DNA of 64,000 nt from Streptomyces beigongshangae. Lineage in GTDB: Bacteria; Actinomycetota; Actinomycetes; Streptomycetales; Streptomycetaceae. Both the position numbers and the translations under genes were made by a program. Each line of letters begins with the position of its first letter. Positions within the stretch are counted from its first letter, which is position 1. Below, piece after piece: positions 51,653 to 62,205 of the stretch. The stretch spans positions 30,041 to 94,040 of the forward strand of contig NZ_JAHKJW010000013.1 of assembly GCF_019710745.1 (NCBI RefSeq), in the 5' to 3' direction. The notes under the pieces are model-generated. The model saw only the letters and a program-made list of their open reading frames with translations. It made no database searches and was not told the DNA's origin.

Positions 51653-53278
51653 CTACTTCTTGTCGAGCAGGTCCTGCACCTTGGCCCGCACCTCGTCGTC
51701 CGCGAGGCCGCGGATCGTCAGGGTCGTACGGCGGCGCAGCACGTCGTCCACCGTCTCGGCCCACTCGTGGTCCCGGGCGTACACGACCTGCGCCCAGATC
51801 TCGGGGGCGTCCTCGTGCACGCGCTGAGCCAGCCCAGGGTGCTCACCCGCCAGCCGCGCGATGTCGAAGGCCAGCGAGCCGTAGTGGGTCGCCAGGTGCC
51901 GCGCGGTGTCGGCGGCCATGCCCGGACCGGACGCCGGGTTGTCGACCAGGAGCCGGTGCGCGACCGCGCGCGGGTTGGCGACACCAGGCAGCGGCAGCTT
52001 CTTCGGCAGCGCCGAGACGGGCTCGAAGTCGTCGCCGAGCGGGCGGCCCGGCAGCGACTCCAGCTGCTTCATGACGGTGCGGCCGATGTGCCGGAACGTC
52101 GTCCACTTGCCGCCCGCGACGGACAGCATGCCGCCCGGGCCCTCGGTGACGACCGTCTCGCGCTTGGCCTTCGACGTGTCGCCGGGGCCGCCGGGCAGGA
52201 CGCGCAGCCCCGCGAAGGAGTACGTGATCAGATCACGGGTCAGCTGCTTGTCCCGGATGGAGAACGCGGCCTCGTCCAGGATCTGGGCTATATCCTTCTC
52301 GGTGACCGAGACGTCCGCCGGGTCGCCCTCGTACTCCTCGTCGGTGGTGCCGAGCAGCAGCATGTCCTCCCACGGGAGGGCGAAGGTGATGCGGTACTTG
52401 TCGATCGGCGTGGCCAGGGCGGCCTTCCACGGGGAGGTCCGCCTGAGAACCAGGTGCGCGCCCTTCGACAGGCGGATGGACGGCGCCGCGTTCTCGTCCT
52501 CCATCTTCCGCAGGTGGTCCACCCACGGCCCGGTCGCGTTCAGCACCAGCCGCGCCGACACGCCGAACTCGTCGCCGGAGAGCCGGTCCCTCAGCTCGGC
52601 GCCGGTGACCCGGCCCCGAGTGAAGCGCAGCCCCGTGACCTCGGCGTGGTTGAGCACGGTGGCACCCGAGTCGACGGCCGCGCGGACCGTCATGAGCGCC
52701 ATCCGGGAGTCGTTCATCTGGTCGTCGCCGTACACGGCCACGGCCTTGAGGTTGTCCGTGCGCAGCTCGGGAACGTCCTGCGCGGCCTTCGCCGGCGACA
52801 GCAGGTGGCCGACGCCGTCACCGAAGGCCGACAGGGCCGAGTACGCGAACACGCCCGCGCCCAGCTTCGCCGCGCCGTGCGGCCCGCCCTTGTACACGGG
52901 GAGGTAGAACGTGAGCGGGTTCGCCAGGTGGGGGGCCACCTGGCGGGAGACCGCACGGCGCTCGAAGTGGTTCTCCGCCACCAGCTTCACCGCGCCGGTC
53001 TGCAGGTAGCGCAGACCGCCGTGGAGCAGCTTCGAGGAGGCGGAGGAGGTCGCGCCGGCGAAGTCGCCGGCGTCGACCAGGGCCACCCGCAGGCCCGACT
53101 GCGCGGCATGCCAGGCGGTGGAGATGCCCAGGATCCCGCCGCCGATCACCAGGAGGTCGTATGTCGCCTTGGACAACTGCTCCCGGGTCTCGGCGCGGCC
53201 CACCGCCTTCACGTCGAACGCGGCGGAGCCGTCGGCCGGGTGCGTCCCGGGGGCCGGGACACTCTGCAGGGTGGTCAT
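51653..53278 (-). CDS. glpD: Glycerol-3-phosphate dehydrogenase
   Basis: 541-aa FAD enzyme oxidising sn-glycerol-3-phosphate to dihydroxyacetone phosphate at the membrane. FAD motif: DLLVIGGGILGISTAWHAA; conserved blocks SSASSKLLHGGLRYLQTGAVKLV, VLNATGPWVDHLR and SVAGGKWTTFRHIGRTV. ATG 53278, 6 nt after glpK. Last gene of the glycerol operon (gylB in S. coelicolor terms), regulated by GylR from the glpF promoter. Confidence 0.96.
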   Translation of the reverse strand: MTTLQSVPAPGTHPADGSAAFDVKAVGRAETREQLSKATYDLLVIGGGILGISTAWHAAQSGLRVALVDAGDFAGATSSASSKLLHGGLRYLQTGAVKLVAENHFERRAVSRQVAPHLANPLTFYLPVYKGGPHGAAKLGAGVFAYSALSAFGDGVGHLLSPAKAAQDVPELRTDNLKAVAVYGDDQMNDSRMALMTVRAAVDSGATVLNHAEVTGLRFTRGRVTGAELRDRLSGDEFGVSARLVLNATGPWVDHLRKMEDENAAPSIRLSKGAHLVLRRTSPWKAALATPIDKYRITFALPWEDMLLLGTTDEEYEGDPADVSVTEKDIAQILDEAAFSIRDKQLTRDLITYSFAGLRVLPGGPGDTSKAKRETVVTEGPGGMLSVAGGKWTTFRHIGRTVMKQLESLPGRPLGDDFEPVSALPKKLPLPGVANPRAVAHRLLVDNPASGPGMAADTARHLATHYGSLAFDIARLAGEHPGLAQRVHEDAPEIWAQVVYARDHEWAETVDDVLRRRTTLTIRGLADDEVRAKVQDLLDKK

Positions 53279-53284
53279 CGCGAA

Positions 53285-54832
<1,548 letters not shown>

Positions 54833-54974
54833 GGTGTGCTCCTGAGGTCCGTGGTGCTGAAAGTCCGTGGATGGTGCCGGCTGGCGGCGTGCTGTGCTCC
54901 CGGCTCCGGACCGGCGTCCGTCCCGTACCGGAGGGACGTCGGCGCCGGGGCCGTGCGGCTCCGAGCGAAGGCGA

Positions 54975-55763
54975 CTAGGCGAAGGCGACGTTGTAGATGC
55001 CCGCGGCGATCGCTCCGCCGACCAGCGGTCCCACGACCGGGACCCAGGCGTAGCTCCAGTCCGAACCGCCCTTGTTGGGCAGCGGCAGCAGGGCGTGCAC
55101 GATGCGCGGGCCGAGGTCGCGCACCGGGTTGATCGCGTACCCCGTGGGGCCACCGAGCGAGAGACCCAGGCTGACCACCACGAAGGCGGTGATCAGCACG
55201 CCCAGGGTGCCGAGACCCTTGCCGCTGTCGTTGAGGCCCTGGGTGAGGATCGCCAGCACCAGCACGGCCGTGCCGATGACCTCCGTGGCGACGTTCTGCC
55301 ACGCGACCCGGATCTCCGGGCCGGTGGAGAAGACGCCGAGCACTGGGCCCGCCTTGGCCTCCCGCGCCTCCACGGACTTGACGTCCTGCGCGCCGGGGCC
55401 GCCCACGATCTCGCGGTCGGTGAGGTGCGCCAGGAACTGCCCGTAGTACGCGACCCACACGAGCACCGCGCCGATCATGGCGCCGAGGAGCTGGCCCGAC
55501 CAGTAGGTCAGGACGTCGCCCCAGGCGTCGTCCTTGATCGCGATCCCGAGGGTCAGTGCCGGGTTCAGATGGGCACCGGAGAGGGGCGCCGAGATGTAGG
55601 CGGCGGTCATCACCGCGAAGCCCCACCCGAAGGTGATGGCGAGCCACCCGGCGTTGCGCGCCTTGGAGGCCTTCAGCGTGACGGCGGCGCACACGCCACC
55701 GCCCAGCAGGATGAGTACGGCGGTACCGATGGTCTCGCCGATGAAGATGTCGGAGCTGGACAC
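54975..55763 (-). CDS. glpF: Glycerol uptake facilitator (aquaglyceroporin)
   Basis: 262-aa MIP-family channel with six helices and the two half-helix motifs HLNPALTLG and [10 protein letters not shown]. The second motif is NPV rather than NPA, as in several GlpF proteins; the following Asp/Arg are the GlpF-type residues. GTG 55763. It is the first gene of the glycerol operon, 142 nt before glpK, with a GylR-type operator about 125 nt upstream. Confidence 0.95.
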   Translation of the reverse strand: MSSSDIFIGETIGTAVLILLGGGVCAAVTLKASKARNAGWLAITFGWGFAVMTAAYISAPLSGAHLNPALTLGIAIKDDAWGDVLTYWSGQLLGAMIGAVLVWVAYYGQFLAHLTDREIVGGPGAQDVKSVEAREAKAGPVLGVFSTGPEIRVAWQNVATEVIGTAVLVLAILTQGLNDSGKGLGTLGVLITAFVVVSLGLSLGGPTGYAINPVRDLGPRIVHALLPLPNKGGSDWSYAWVPVVGPLVGGAIAAGIYNVAFA

Positions 55764-55887
55764 CCGCGACTCCTTTGTCCTTCGTCCAGGGGAAGGCGAA
55801 CCCCGGGTCCCTCCGGTGGTCCGCGACCTCAGGTGAGGTCGTTCTCGGCCCTGCCCTTGTCACACTCTAACGCGTATTGCCGGTAGG

Positions 55888-55904
55888 TGTTCGACAATGC
55901 CGAC
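55888..55904 (-). promoter_or_regulatory. GylR (IclR-type) operator at glpF promoter
   Basis: TGTTCGACAATGCCGAC is nearly identical to the pseudo-palindrome TTCGGCAATGTCGAA at 57035-57049 (TTCGRCA-W-TGYCGAA). Another half-site, TTGTCGAAAA, lies near 55954. Position upstream of glpF fits the glycerol operon promoter. Confidence 0.75.
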
Positions 55905-56056
55905 CGATGGACGGGAGTCTTGCTCTGCCAATACCAGCTCGTCAAGGCTTCTGTTGTCGAAAACCCGATCGTTATCGACCGTTGTGCCCCGTCGCTCCCC
56001 GAAACGACCGCACACCGCGTACGAGCAGCCACGTTCCGCGGTCGCCGCACACCGGA

Positions 56057-56087
56057 AAGGCCGGTACGTCGACGACGTACCGGCCTT
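56057..56087 (-). terminator. Probable gylR terminator hairpin
   Basis: 15-nt complementary arms around AAGGCCGGTACGTCG form a very strong stem (the innermost bases form the loop), followed by TTT on the minus strand. It lies about 130 nt after the gylR stop. Confidence 0.65.
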
Positions 56088-56153
56088 CCTTCCCCCGCCG
56101 GAGCCCGCGGACTCCGGATCGATCGAACAGACTCCCCGCGGACGGTCGGACGG

Positions 56154-56213
56154 GCTCTCCCGCGCGTTCTCCCGCGGGTTCTCCGTGGACTCTCCCGCCG
56201 GCTCTCCCGCGGG
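56154..56213. repeat. Five 12-nt imperfect tandem repeats after gylR
   Basis: Units GCTCTCCCGCGC, GTTCTCCCGCGG, GTTCTCCGTGGA, CTCTCCCGCCGG and CTCTCCCGCGGG follow in exact 12-nt phase, ending 2 nt before the gylR stop on the minus strand. They do not continue the gylR reading frame. Confidence 0.75.
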
Positions 56214-56215
56214 CC

Positions 56216-56980
56216 TCAGAACCGTCCGGCGCCCAGGTCCCTGGAGACCGCGCGGGCGCAGTCCCGGACGGCGGCGATCAGCTCGGGACGCAGCTCGCCG
56301 TCCTTGCAGACCCGCTCCACCGCCCCGGTGACCCCCACCGCGCCGACGGGCATCCGCCGCTGGTTGTGGATGGGCGCGGCCACCGAGGCCACCCCCGTCC
56401 AGGTCTCCTCCACGTCGGCCGCGTACCCCCGGGCGCGCGTGAGGTCCAGGACGCCCTCGAACTCGTCGGGGGCGCTGACCGTGCGCGTCGTGAACACCTC
56501 GCGCTCGGCCTCCAGGGCCTCGCTGTGCGCCACGGGGTCGTAGGCCGACAGGACCTTGCCCAGCGCGGTGGAGTGCAGCGGCTGCATGGCCCCGACCTCC
56601 AGCACCTGCCGGCTGTCGTCGGGCCGGAAGACGTGGTGCACGATCAGTACGCCCTGCTGGTGCAGCACCCCCACGTAGACGCTCTCACCGCTGGAGCGGG
56701 CCAGGTCGTCGGTCCACACCAGGGCGCGCGCCCGCAGCTCGTGCACATCGAGGTACGTCGTCCCCAGACGCAGCAGCTCGGCGCCCAGCTGGTAGCGCCC
56801 GGAGGGCCCGTCCTGCTCGACGAAGCCCTCCTGCTGCAGGGTGCGCAGTATCCCGTGGGCCGTGCCCTTGGCCAGGCCCAGCGACGAGGCGATGTCCGAC
56901 AGGCCGAGCCGCCGCTCCCCGCCCGCGAGCAGCCGCAGCATCGCGGCCGCCCGTTCGAGCGACTGGATGTTCCGTGCCAT
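56216..56980 (-). CDS. gylR: IclR family glycerol operon regulator
   Basis: 254-aa IclR-type repressor. N-terminal winged helix: QSLERAAAMLRLLAGGERRLGLSDIASSLGLAKGTAHGILRTLQQEGFV. The C-terminal effector domain has VGAMQPLHSTALGKVLSAYDP and ARGYAADVEETWTGVASVAAPI. ATG 56980 follows GGACGG-type purine sequence weakly; the upstream in-frame extension lacks family similarity. It represses glpFKD and itself; the inducer in S. coelicolor is glycerol-3-phosphate. Located 3' of and upstream of the operon it controls, as for gylR. Confidence 0.92.
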   Translation of the reverse strand: MARNIQSLERAAAMLRLLAGGERRLGLSDIASSLGLAKGTAHGILRTLQQEGFVEQDGPSGRYQLGAELLRLGTTYLDVHELRARALVWTDDLARSSGESVYVGVLHQQGVLIVHHVFRPDDSRQVLEVGAMQPLHSTALGKVLSAYDPVAHSEALEAEREVFTTRTVSAPDEFEGVLDLTRARGYAADVEETWTGVASVAAPIHNQRRMPVGAVGVTGAVERVCKDGELRPELIAAVRDCARAVSRDLGAGRF

Positions 56981-57034
56981 CGCCGTCCTGCCCTCCGTCC
57001 CCTTGGGCCGACGGTCGCTGCTTCGCCGCCACCG

Positions 57035-57049
57035 TTCGGCAATGTCGAA
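57035..57049 (-). promoter_or_regulatory. GylR operator at gylR promoter
   Basis: TTCGGCAATGTCGAA is a 15-nt pseudo-palindrome 55 nt upstream of the gylR ATG, matching the site before glpF. It supports autoregulation and shared control of the glycerol genes. Confidence 0.75.
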
Positions 57050-57250
57050 CATTACCGCTCACCGTCGACCTCCCGCTAACGGGTGGTCGCGAGGGGTCGC
57101 GAACACGCCCCGCGGGTGCCGGCCGCGGATCGCCGGTCCGTCCCGTGGACGCCCCCGCCCCATCCGGGCCGCCGCGGGCTACCCTGACGGCGTGCGCCTT
57201 CCAGGAGAAGCGCAAAGCCGACAGCCGTCGCACCCCAGGGAGCATCTTCC

Positions 57251-60200
57251 ATGGCCTCGTTGCCGAACCCGTCCCTTCCGTCCGAATCCGGCGCCGGCCG
57301 CGCCCGAGCCGACGCCCTCCGCGAGGCGCTCGCCACCCGGGTGGTGGTGGCCGACGGCGCGATGGGCACGATGCTCCAGGCACAGGATCCGACCCTCGAC
57401 GACTTCGAGAACCTCGAAGGCTGCAACGAGATCCTGAATGTCACGCGCCCCGACATCGTGCGCTCCGTCCACCAGGAGTACTTCGCGGTCGGCGTCGACT
57501 GCGTGGAGACCAACACCTTCGGCGCCAACCACACGGCCGCGTCCGAGTACGACATCGCCGACCGCGTCCACGAGCTGTCCGAGGCCGGTGCCCGCATCGC
57601 CCGCGAGGTCGCCGACGAGTTCACCGCCTCCACCGGGCGGCAGCGCTGGGTCCTGGGCTCGGTCGGTCCCGGCACCAAGCTGCCCACGCTCGGCCACGTC
57701 GACTACGCCGTGATCCGCGACGGCTACCAGGCCAACGTCGAGGGACTGCTCGCCGGCGGCGCCGACGCCCTGATCGTCGAGACGACCCAGGACCTGCTGC
57801 AGACCAAGGCATCCGTGCTGGGTGCCCGGCGCGCGCTGGAGGCGACCGGCAGCGACGTGCCGCTGGTCGTCTCGATGGCGTTCGAGACCACCGGCACCAT
57901 GCTGCTCGGCTCGGAGATCGGCGCCGCGCTCACCGCGCTGGAACCGCTCGGCATCGACATGATCGGCCTGAACTGCTCCACCGGGCCCGCCGAGATGAGC
58001 GAGCACCTGCGCTACCTCGCCCGTCACTCCCGCATCCCGCTGCTGTGCATGCCCAACGCGGGCCTGCCCGTCCTCACCAAGGACGGCGCGCACTTCCCCC
58101 TCGACCCCGAGGGCCTGGCCGACGCGCAGGAGACCTTCGTCACCGAGTACGGCCTCTCCCTGATCGGCGGCTGCTGCGGCACGACCCCCGAGCACCTGCG
58201 GCAGGTCGTCGAGCGGGTACGGGACCTCACGCCGGCCCCCCGCGACCCGCGGCCCGAGCCCGGCGCCGCCTCGCTCTACCAGACCGTGCCGTTCCGCCAG
58301 GACACCGCGTACATGGCGATCGGCGAGCGCACCAACGCCAACGGCTCGAAGAAGTTCCGCGAGGCCATGCTGGAGGGCCGCTGGGACGACTGCGTCGAGA
58401 TGGCCCGCGACCAGATCCGCGAGGGCGCGCACATGCTCGACCTGTGCGTCGACTACGTGGGCCGCGACGGCGTCGCCGACATGGAGGAGCTGGCCGGCCG
58501 CTTCGCCACCGCCTCCACCCTGCCGATCGTGCTGGACTCCACCGAGGTCGAGGTGATCCGGGCCGGTCTGGAGAAGCTCGGCGGGCGCGCGGTCATCAAC
58601 TCCGTCAACTACGAGGACGGCGACGGCCCCGAGTCACGGTTCGCGAAGGTCACCGCCCTCGCGCGGGAGCACGGCGCCGCGCTGATCGCCCTGACCATCG
58701 ACGAGGAGGGCCAGGCCCGCACCCCCGAGACGAAGGTCGCGATCGCCGAGCGCCTCATCGAGGACCTCACCGGCAACTGGGGCATCCACGAGTCGGACAT
58801 CCTCATCGACACCCTGACCTTCACCATCTGCACCGGCCAGGAGGAGTCCCGCCGCGACGGCGTCGCCACCGTCGAGGCCATCCGCCGCCTCAAGGAGCGC
58901 CACCCCGAGGTCCAGACGACCCTGGGCCTGTCGAACATCTCCTTCGGCCTCAACCCGGCCGCCCGCGTCCTGCTGAACTCCGTCTTCCTCGACGAGTGCG
59001 TCAAGGCCGGCCTCGACTCGGCGATCGTGCACGCCTCCAAGATCCTCCCCATCGCCCGCTTCAGCGAGGAGGAGGTCACCACCGCCCTCGACCTCATTTA
59101 CGACCGCCGCCGCGAGGGCTACGACCCGCTGCAGAAGCTGATGGCACTCTTCGAGGGCGCCACCACCAAGTCCCTCAAGGCCGGCCGGGCCGAGGAGCTG
59201 GCGGCCCTGCCCCTGGAGGAGCGGCTCAAGCGCCGCATCATTGACGGCGAGAAGAACGGCCTCGAACAGGACCTCGACGACGCCCTGAAGGAGCGGCCCG
59301 CCCTCGACATCGTCAACGAGACGCTCCTGGACGGTATGAAGGTCGTCGGCGAGCTGTTCGGCTCGGGCCAGATGCAGCTGCCGTTCGTGCTCCAGTCCGC
59401 CGAGGTCATGAAGACCGCGGTGGCCCACCTGGAGCCCCACATGGAGAAGACCGACGACCAGGGCAAGGGCACCATCGTGCTGGCCACCGTGCGCGGCGAC
59501 GTGCACGACATCGGCAAGAACCTCGTCGACATCATCCTGTCCAACAACGGCTACACCGTGGTCAACCTCGGCATCAAGCAGCCCGTCTCCGCGATCCTGG
59601 AGGCCGCCCAGGAGCACCGCGCCGACGTCATCGGCATGTCGGGACTGCTGGTCAAGTCCACGGTGATCATGAAGGAGAACCTGCAGGAGCTGAACCAGCG
59701 CAAGCTGGCCGCCGACTACCCGGTGATCCTCGGCGGCGCCGCCCTGACCCGGGCGTACGTCGAGCAGGACCTGCACGAGATCTACGAGGGCGAGGTCCGC
59801 TACGCCCGCGACGCCTTCGAGGGCCTGCGCCTGATGGACGCCCTGATCGGGGTCAAGCGCGGCGTGCCCGGCGCGGTCCTGCCGGAACTGAAGCAGCGCC
59901 GCGTCCGGGCCACCGAGCGGACCGTCGTTGAGGAGCGCCCCGAGGAGGGCGCGGCCCGCTCGGACGTGGCCACCGACAACCCGGTCCCGCGGCCGCCCTT
60001 CTGGGGCACCCGCGTCATCAAGGGCATCCAGCTCAAGGAGTACGCGTCCTGGCTCGACGAGGGCGCGCTGTTCAAGGGCCAGTGGGGCCTCAAGCAGGCA
60101 CGCACGGGCGACGGGCCCACCTACGAGGAGCTGGTGGAGACCGAGGGCAGGCCGCGGCTGCGCGGTCTGCTGGACCAGCTGCAGACCGGCAACCTGCTGG

Positions 60201-60778
60201 AGGCGGCCGTCGTCTACGGCTACTTCCCCTGTGTGTCCAAGGACGACGACCTGATCCTGCTGGACGAGCAGGGCAACGAACGCACCCGCTTCACCTTCCC
60301 GCGCCAGCGCCGCGGCCGCCGGCTGTGCCTGGCCGACTTCTTCCGCCCGGAGGAGTCCGGCGAGACGGACGTCGTCGGCCTCCAGGTCGTCACCGTGGGC
60401 TCCCGCATCGGCGAGGAGACGGCGAAGCTGTTCGAGGCGAACTCCTACCGCGACTACCTCGAACTGCACGGCCTGTCCGTCCAGCTCGCCGAGGCCCTCG
60501 CCGAGTACTGGCACGCGCGTGTGCGCTCCGAACTCGGCTTCGCGGGGGAGGACCCCGCCGGGATGGAGGACATGTTCGCGCTCAAGTACCGCGGCGCCCG
60601 CTTCTCCCTGGGCTACGGCGCCTGCCCGGACCTGGAGGACCGCGCCAAGATCGCCCGCCTCCTGGAGCCCGAGCGGATCGGCGTCCACCTCTCCGAGGAG
60701 TTCCAGCTCCACCCGGAGCAGTCCACGGACGCGATCGTCATCCACCACCCGGAGGCCAAGTACTTCAACGCCCGCTGA
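57251..60778 (+). CDS. metH: Cobalamin-dependent methionine synthase
   Basis: 1175-aa four-module enzyme making methionine from homocysteine and methyl-tetrahydrofolate. Homocysteine module (about 20-325): zinc Cys242, Cys308 and Cys309 (NCSTGP, GGCCGTTP). Folate module (about 345-610): AIGERTNANGSKKFREAM. Cap and B12 module (about 650-890): B12-ligating His752 in GDVHDIGKNLVDIIL. Activation module (about 940-1175): RGARFSLGYGACPDLED. ATG 57251 follows AGGGAG. It is divergent from gylR. A cobalamin riboswitch was looked for upstream and not recognised. Confidence 0.98.
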   Translation: MASLPNPSLPSESGAGRARADALREALATRVVVADGAMGTMLQAQDPTLDDFENLEGCNEILNVTRPDIVRSVHQEYFAVGVDCVETNTFGANHTAASEYDIADRVHELSEAGARIAREVADEFTASTGRQRWVLGSVGPGTKLPTLGHVDYAVIRDGYQANVEGLLAGGADALIVETTQDLLQTKASVLGARRALEATGSDVPLVVSMAFETTGTMLLGSEIGAALTALEPLGIDMIGLNCSTGPAEMSEHLRYLARHSRIPLLCMPNAGLPVLTKDGAHFPLDPEGLADAQETFVTEYGLSLIGGCCGTTPEHLRQVVERVRDLTPAPRDPRPEPGAASLYQTVPFRQDTAYMAIGERTNANGSKKFREAMLEGRWDDCVEMARDQIREGAHMLDLCVDYVGRDGVADMEELAGRFATASTLPIVLDSTEVEVIRAGLEKLGGRAVINSVNYEDGDGPESRFAKVTALAREHGAALIALTIDEEGQARTPETKVAIAERLIEDLTGNWGIHESDILIDTLTFTICTGQEESRRDGVATVEAIRRLKERHPEVQTTLGLSNISFGLNPAARVLLNSVFLDECVKAGLDSAIVHASKILPIARFSEEEVTTALDLIYDRRREGYDPLQKLMALFEGATTKSLKAGRAEELAALPLEERLKRRIIDGEKNGLEQDLDDALKERPALDIVNETLLDGMKVVGELFGSGQMQLPFVLQSAEVMKTAVAHLEPHMEKTDDQGKGTIVLATVRGDVHDIGKNLVDIILSNNGYTVVNLGIKQPVSAILEAAQEHRADVIGMSGLLVKSTVIMKENLQELNQRKLAADYPVILGGAALTRAYVEQDLHEIYEGEVRYARDAFEGLRLMDALIGVKRGVPGAVLPELKQRRVRATERTVVEERPEEGAARSDVATDNPVPRPPFWGTRVIKGIQLKEYASWLDEGALFKGQWGLKQARTGDGPTYEELVETEGRPRLRGLLDQLQTGNLLEAAVVYGYFPCVSKDDDLILLDEQGNERTRFTFPRQRRGRRLCLADFFRPEESGETDVVGLQVVTVGSRIGEETAKLFEANSYRDYLELHGLSVQLAEALAEYWHARVRSELGFAGEDPAGMEDMFALKYRGARFSLGYGACPDLEDRAKIARLLEPERIGVHLSEEFQLHPEQSTDAIVIHHPEAKYFNAR

Positions 60779-61070
60779 ACACTCCCCGCCGAGGGCGTCC
60801 CGAGGGAGCGCCCTCCAGGGGCGCGGGAACTGCGCGAGCAACCACGACGGACCGGCACCCGGCAGAGGCCCCCTGCCCCCTGCCCCCTGCCCCCTGCCCC
60901 CTGCCCCCGGCCCCCTGCCTCCGGCCCTCGGCAGAGGCCCCCCGGCCCCGGCCCCCGGCACCCGCCCTCCGAAGGACACTTCCGCGGACGCCGACGTACA
61001 CTGGTCGGTCCAGCGCAGGCCGGTCCCCGCCCGGGGGCCGGCCTTCTCGTCCCTCAACGGAGGTGTGCCG
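60779..61070. repeat. Gene-free region with repeat element and 7-nt tandem array
   Basis: It contains one inverted copy of the dispersed Streptomyces element (GGGGCGCGGGAACTGCGCG with its CAACCACGACGG flank, 60818-60850). A tandem array of CCCCCTG (about five copies, 60869-60905) follows, with GGCAGAGGCCCCC on both sides (60861 and 60930). The HAD gene promoter should be near 60980-61060. Confidence 0.65.
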
Positions 61071-61772
61071 ATGACCAGTACGGTCCCCGCTCCAGGTGTC
61101 CGCACGACCCGGGGCTCCGCCCTGCAGGCCGTGCTCCTCGACATGGACGGCACCCTGGTGGACACCGAGGGGTTCTGGTGGGACGCCGAGGTCGAGGTGT
61201 TCTCGCGGCTGGGCCACACACTGGACGAGTCCTGGCGGCACATCGTGGTCGGCGGCCCCATGTCCCGCAGCGCCGGTTTCCTCATCCAGGCCACCGGCGC
61301 CGACATCGGCCTCCCCGAGCTCACGGTGCTGCTGAACGACGGGTTCGAGGAGCGGCTCGGCCGTGACCTCCCGCTGATGCCGGGTGCCGCGGAACTCCTG
61401 GCCGAACTCGCCGCCCACGGCGTCCCCACGGCACTGGTCTCCGCCTCCCACCGCCGCATCATCGACCGCGTCCTGGAGTCGATCGGCGCCCACCACTTCG
61501 ACCTGACCGTCGCGGGCGACGAGGTCGAACGCACCAAGCCCTTCCCCGACCCGTACCTGCTCGCGGCCGCCCGGCTCGGCGCGGATCCGGCCGGATGCGC
61601 GGTGATCGAGGACACCGCGACGGGCGTGGCGTCCGCCGAGGCCGCGGGCTGCCACGTCGTGGCCGTGCCCTCGGTGGCCCCGATCGAGCCGGCCGCCGGA
61701 CGGACCGTCGTGACCACCCTGGAACAGGTCGACCTGTCTTTTCTCCAGGGTCTGATGACGGAAAAGCGCTAA
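61071..61772 (+). CDS. HAD family hydrolase (beta-phosphoglucomutase-like)
   Basis: 233-aa HAD subfamily IA phosphatase. Motif I is LLDMDGTLVDTEGFWWDAE, motif II TALVSASHRR, conserved Lys in RTKPFPDPYLLAA, motif III CAVIEDTATGVASAEAAGC. A helical cap follows motif I. ATG 61071 follows GGAGGTG. The substrate (sugar phosphate or similar) is not determined; phosphoglycolate-type phosphatase or beta-PGM-like are possible. It is downstream of metH but separated by repeats, so independent. Confidence 0.9.
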   Translation: MTSTVPAPGVRTTRGSALQAVLLDMDGTLVDTEGFWWDAEVEVFSRLGHTLDESWRHIVVGGPMSRSAGFLIQATGADIGLPELTVLLNDGFEERLGRDLPLMPGAAELLAELAAHGVPTALVSASHRRIIDRVLESIGAHHFDLTVAGDEVERTKPFPDPYLLAAARLGADPAGCAVIEDTATGVASAEAAGCHVVAVPSVAPIEPAAGRTVVTTLEQVDLSFLQGLMTEKR

Positions 61773-62205
61773 TCGGGTACGCACGGTGCGCGGAGGAATG
61801 CGGAAAACCGCGTGAGGGGCGCACCGGAGTAATTCGATCACCACCGGCGCCCTGTTCGGTCGATCGAATTCCGGTGCGCGCTAACATAGTTGAGCGTGTG
61901 ACGTTCACCACTCCAGAGGGGGTCGGCGGGGGTTTCCGGGGGTGGTGGATGGGTGTTTTCGATGATGGGTGGTGCGCCCTTGTGTCCCGTTTCGTGGGAT
62001 CGTGTACGAATCCTTCCGCTGTCGGTTTTTCAGTGCGTCCACACCCGGTTCCGCAGCGTGATGGGACCTTATGACCGGTCCCTGCGGGGCGCCTCGCCGA
62101 CGCGGACTAATCTCGTCGCGAGAACATCGACGCGACCCCCGTTTCCCGTACGCACCACCCCGGCCTGCCGGGAAGCGGGATCTACAGCCCTGGAGAACCT
62201 CGAGC
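61773..62205. promoter_or_regulatory. 433-nt gene-free region with large inverted repeat
   Basis: Arms at 61819-61839 and 61862-61879 (GCGCACCGGA...ATTCGATC and GATCGAATTCCGGTGCGC) pair perfectly except for a 3-nt bulge; this is the probable HAD-gene terminator or a regulatory palindrome. The following 61880-62160 has lower G+C than the rest, with TAACATAGTTGAGCG and GGTTTTTCAGTGCG stretches, and probably holds the promoter of the binding-protein gene. No protein gene is supported. Confidence 0.55.

Larger units (their letters stand above)
55764..56215. other. Gene-free region between glpF and gylR
   Basis: No gene is supported. It holds the glpF promoter and operator (55888-55904), a lower-GC segment (55920-55985), a hairpin with arms at 56057-56071 and 56073-56087 that may terminate gylR, and five 12-nt repeats at 56154-56213. 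Confidence 0.6.

Noticed and set aside
57053..57250. Cobalamin or SAH riboswitch before metH
   Set aside because: No B12-box-like GCCACTG or SAH-aptamer core was found; only GC palindromes and the GylR site on the other side.
60869..60908. CRISPR-like array from CCCCCTG repeats
   Set aside because: The unit is only 7 nt with no spacers and there are no cas genes; it is a simple tandem repeat.
58634..61717. 1027-codon minus-strand open frame over metH
   Set aside because: Shadow frame. metH motifs lie on the plus strand, and the frame crosses an intergenic repeat array.
61595..62074. Open frame across the 61773-62205 gap
   Set aside because: Arg/Gly-rich, begins inside the HAD gene in another frame, no ribosome-binding site and poor third-position GC in the gap.
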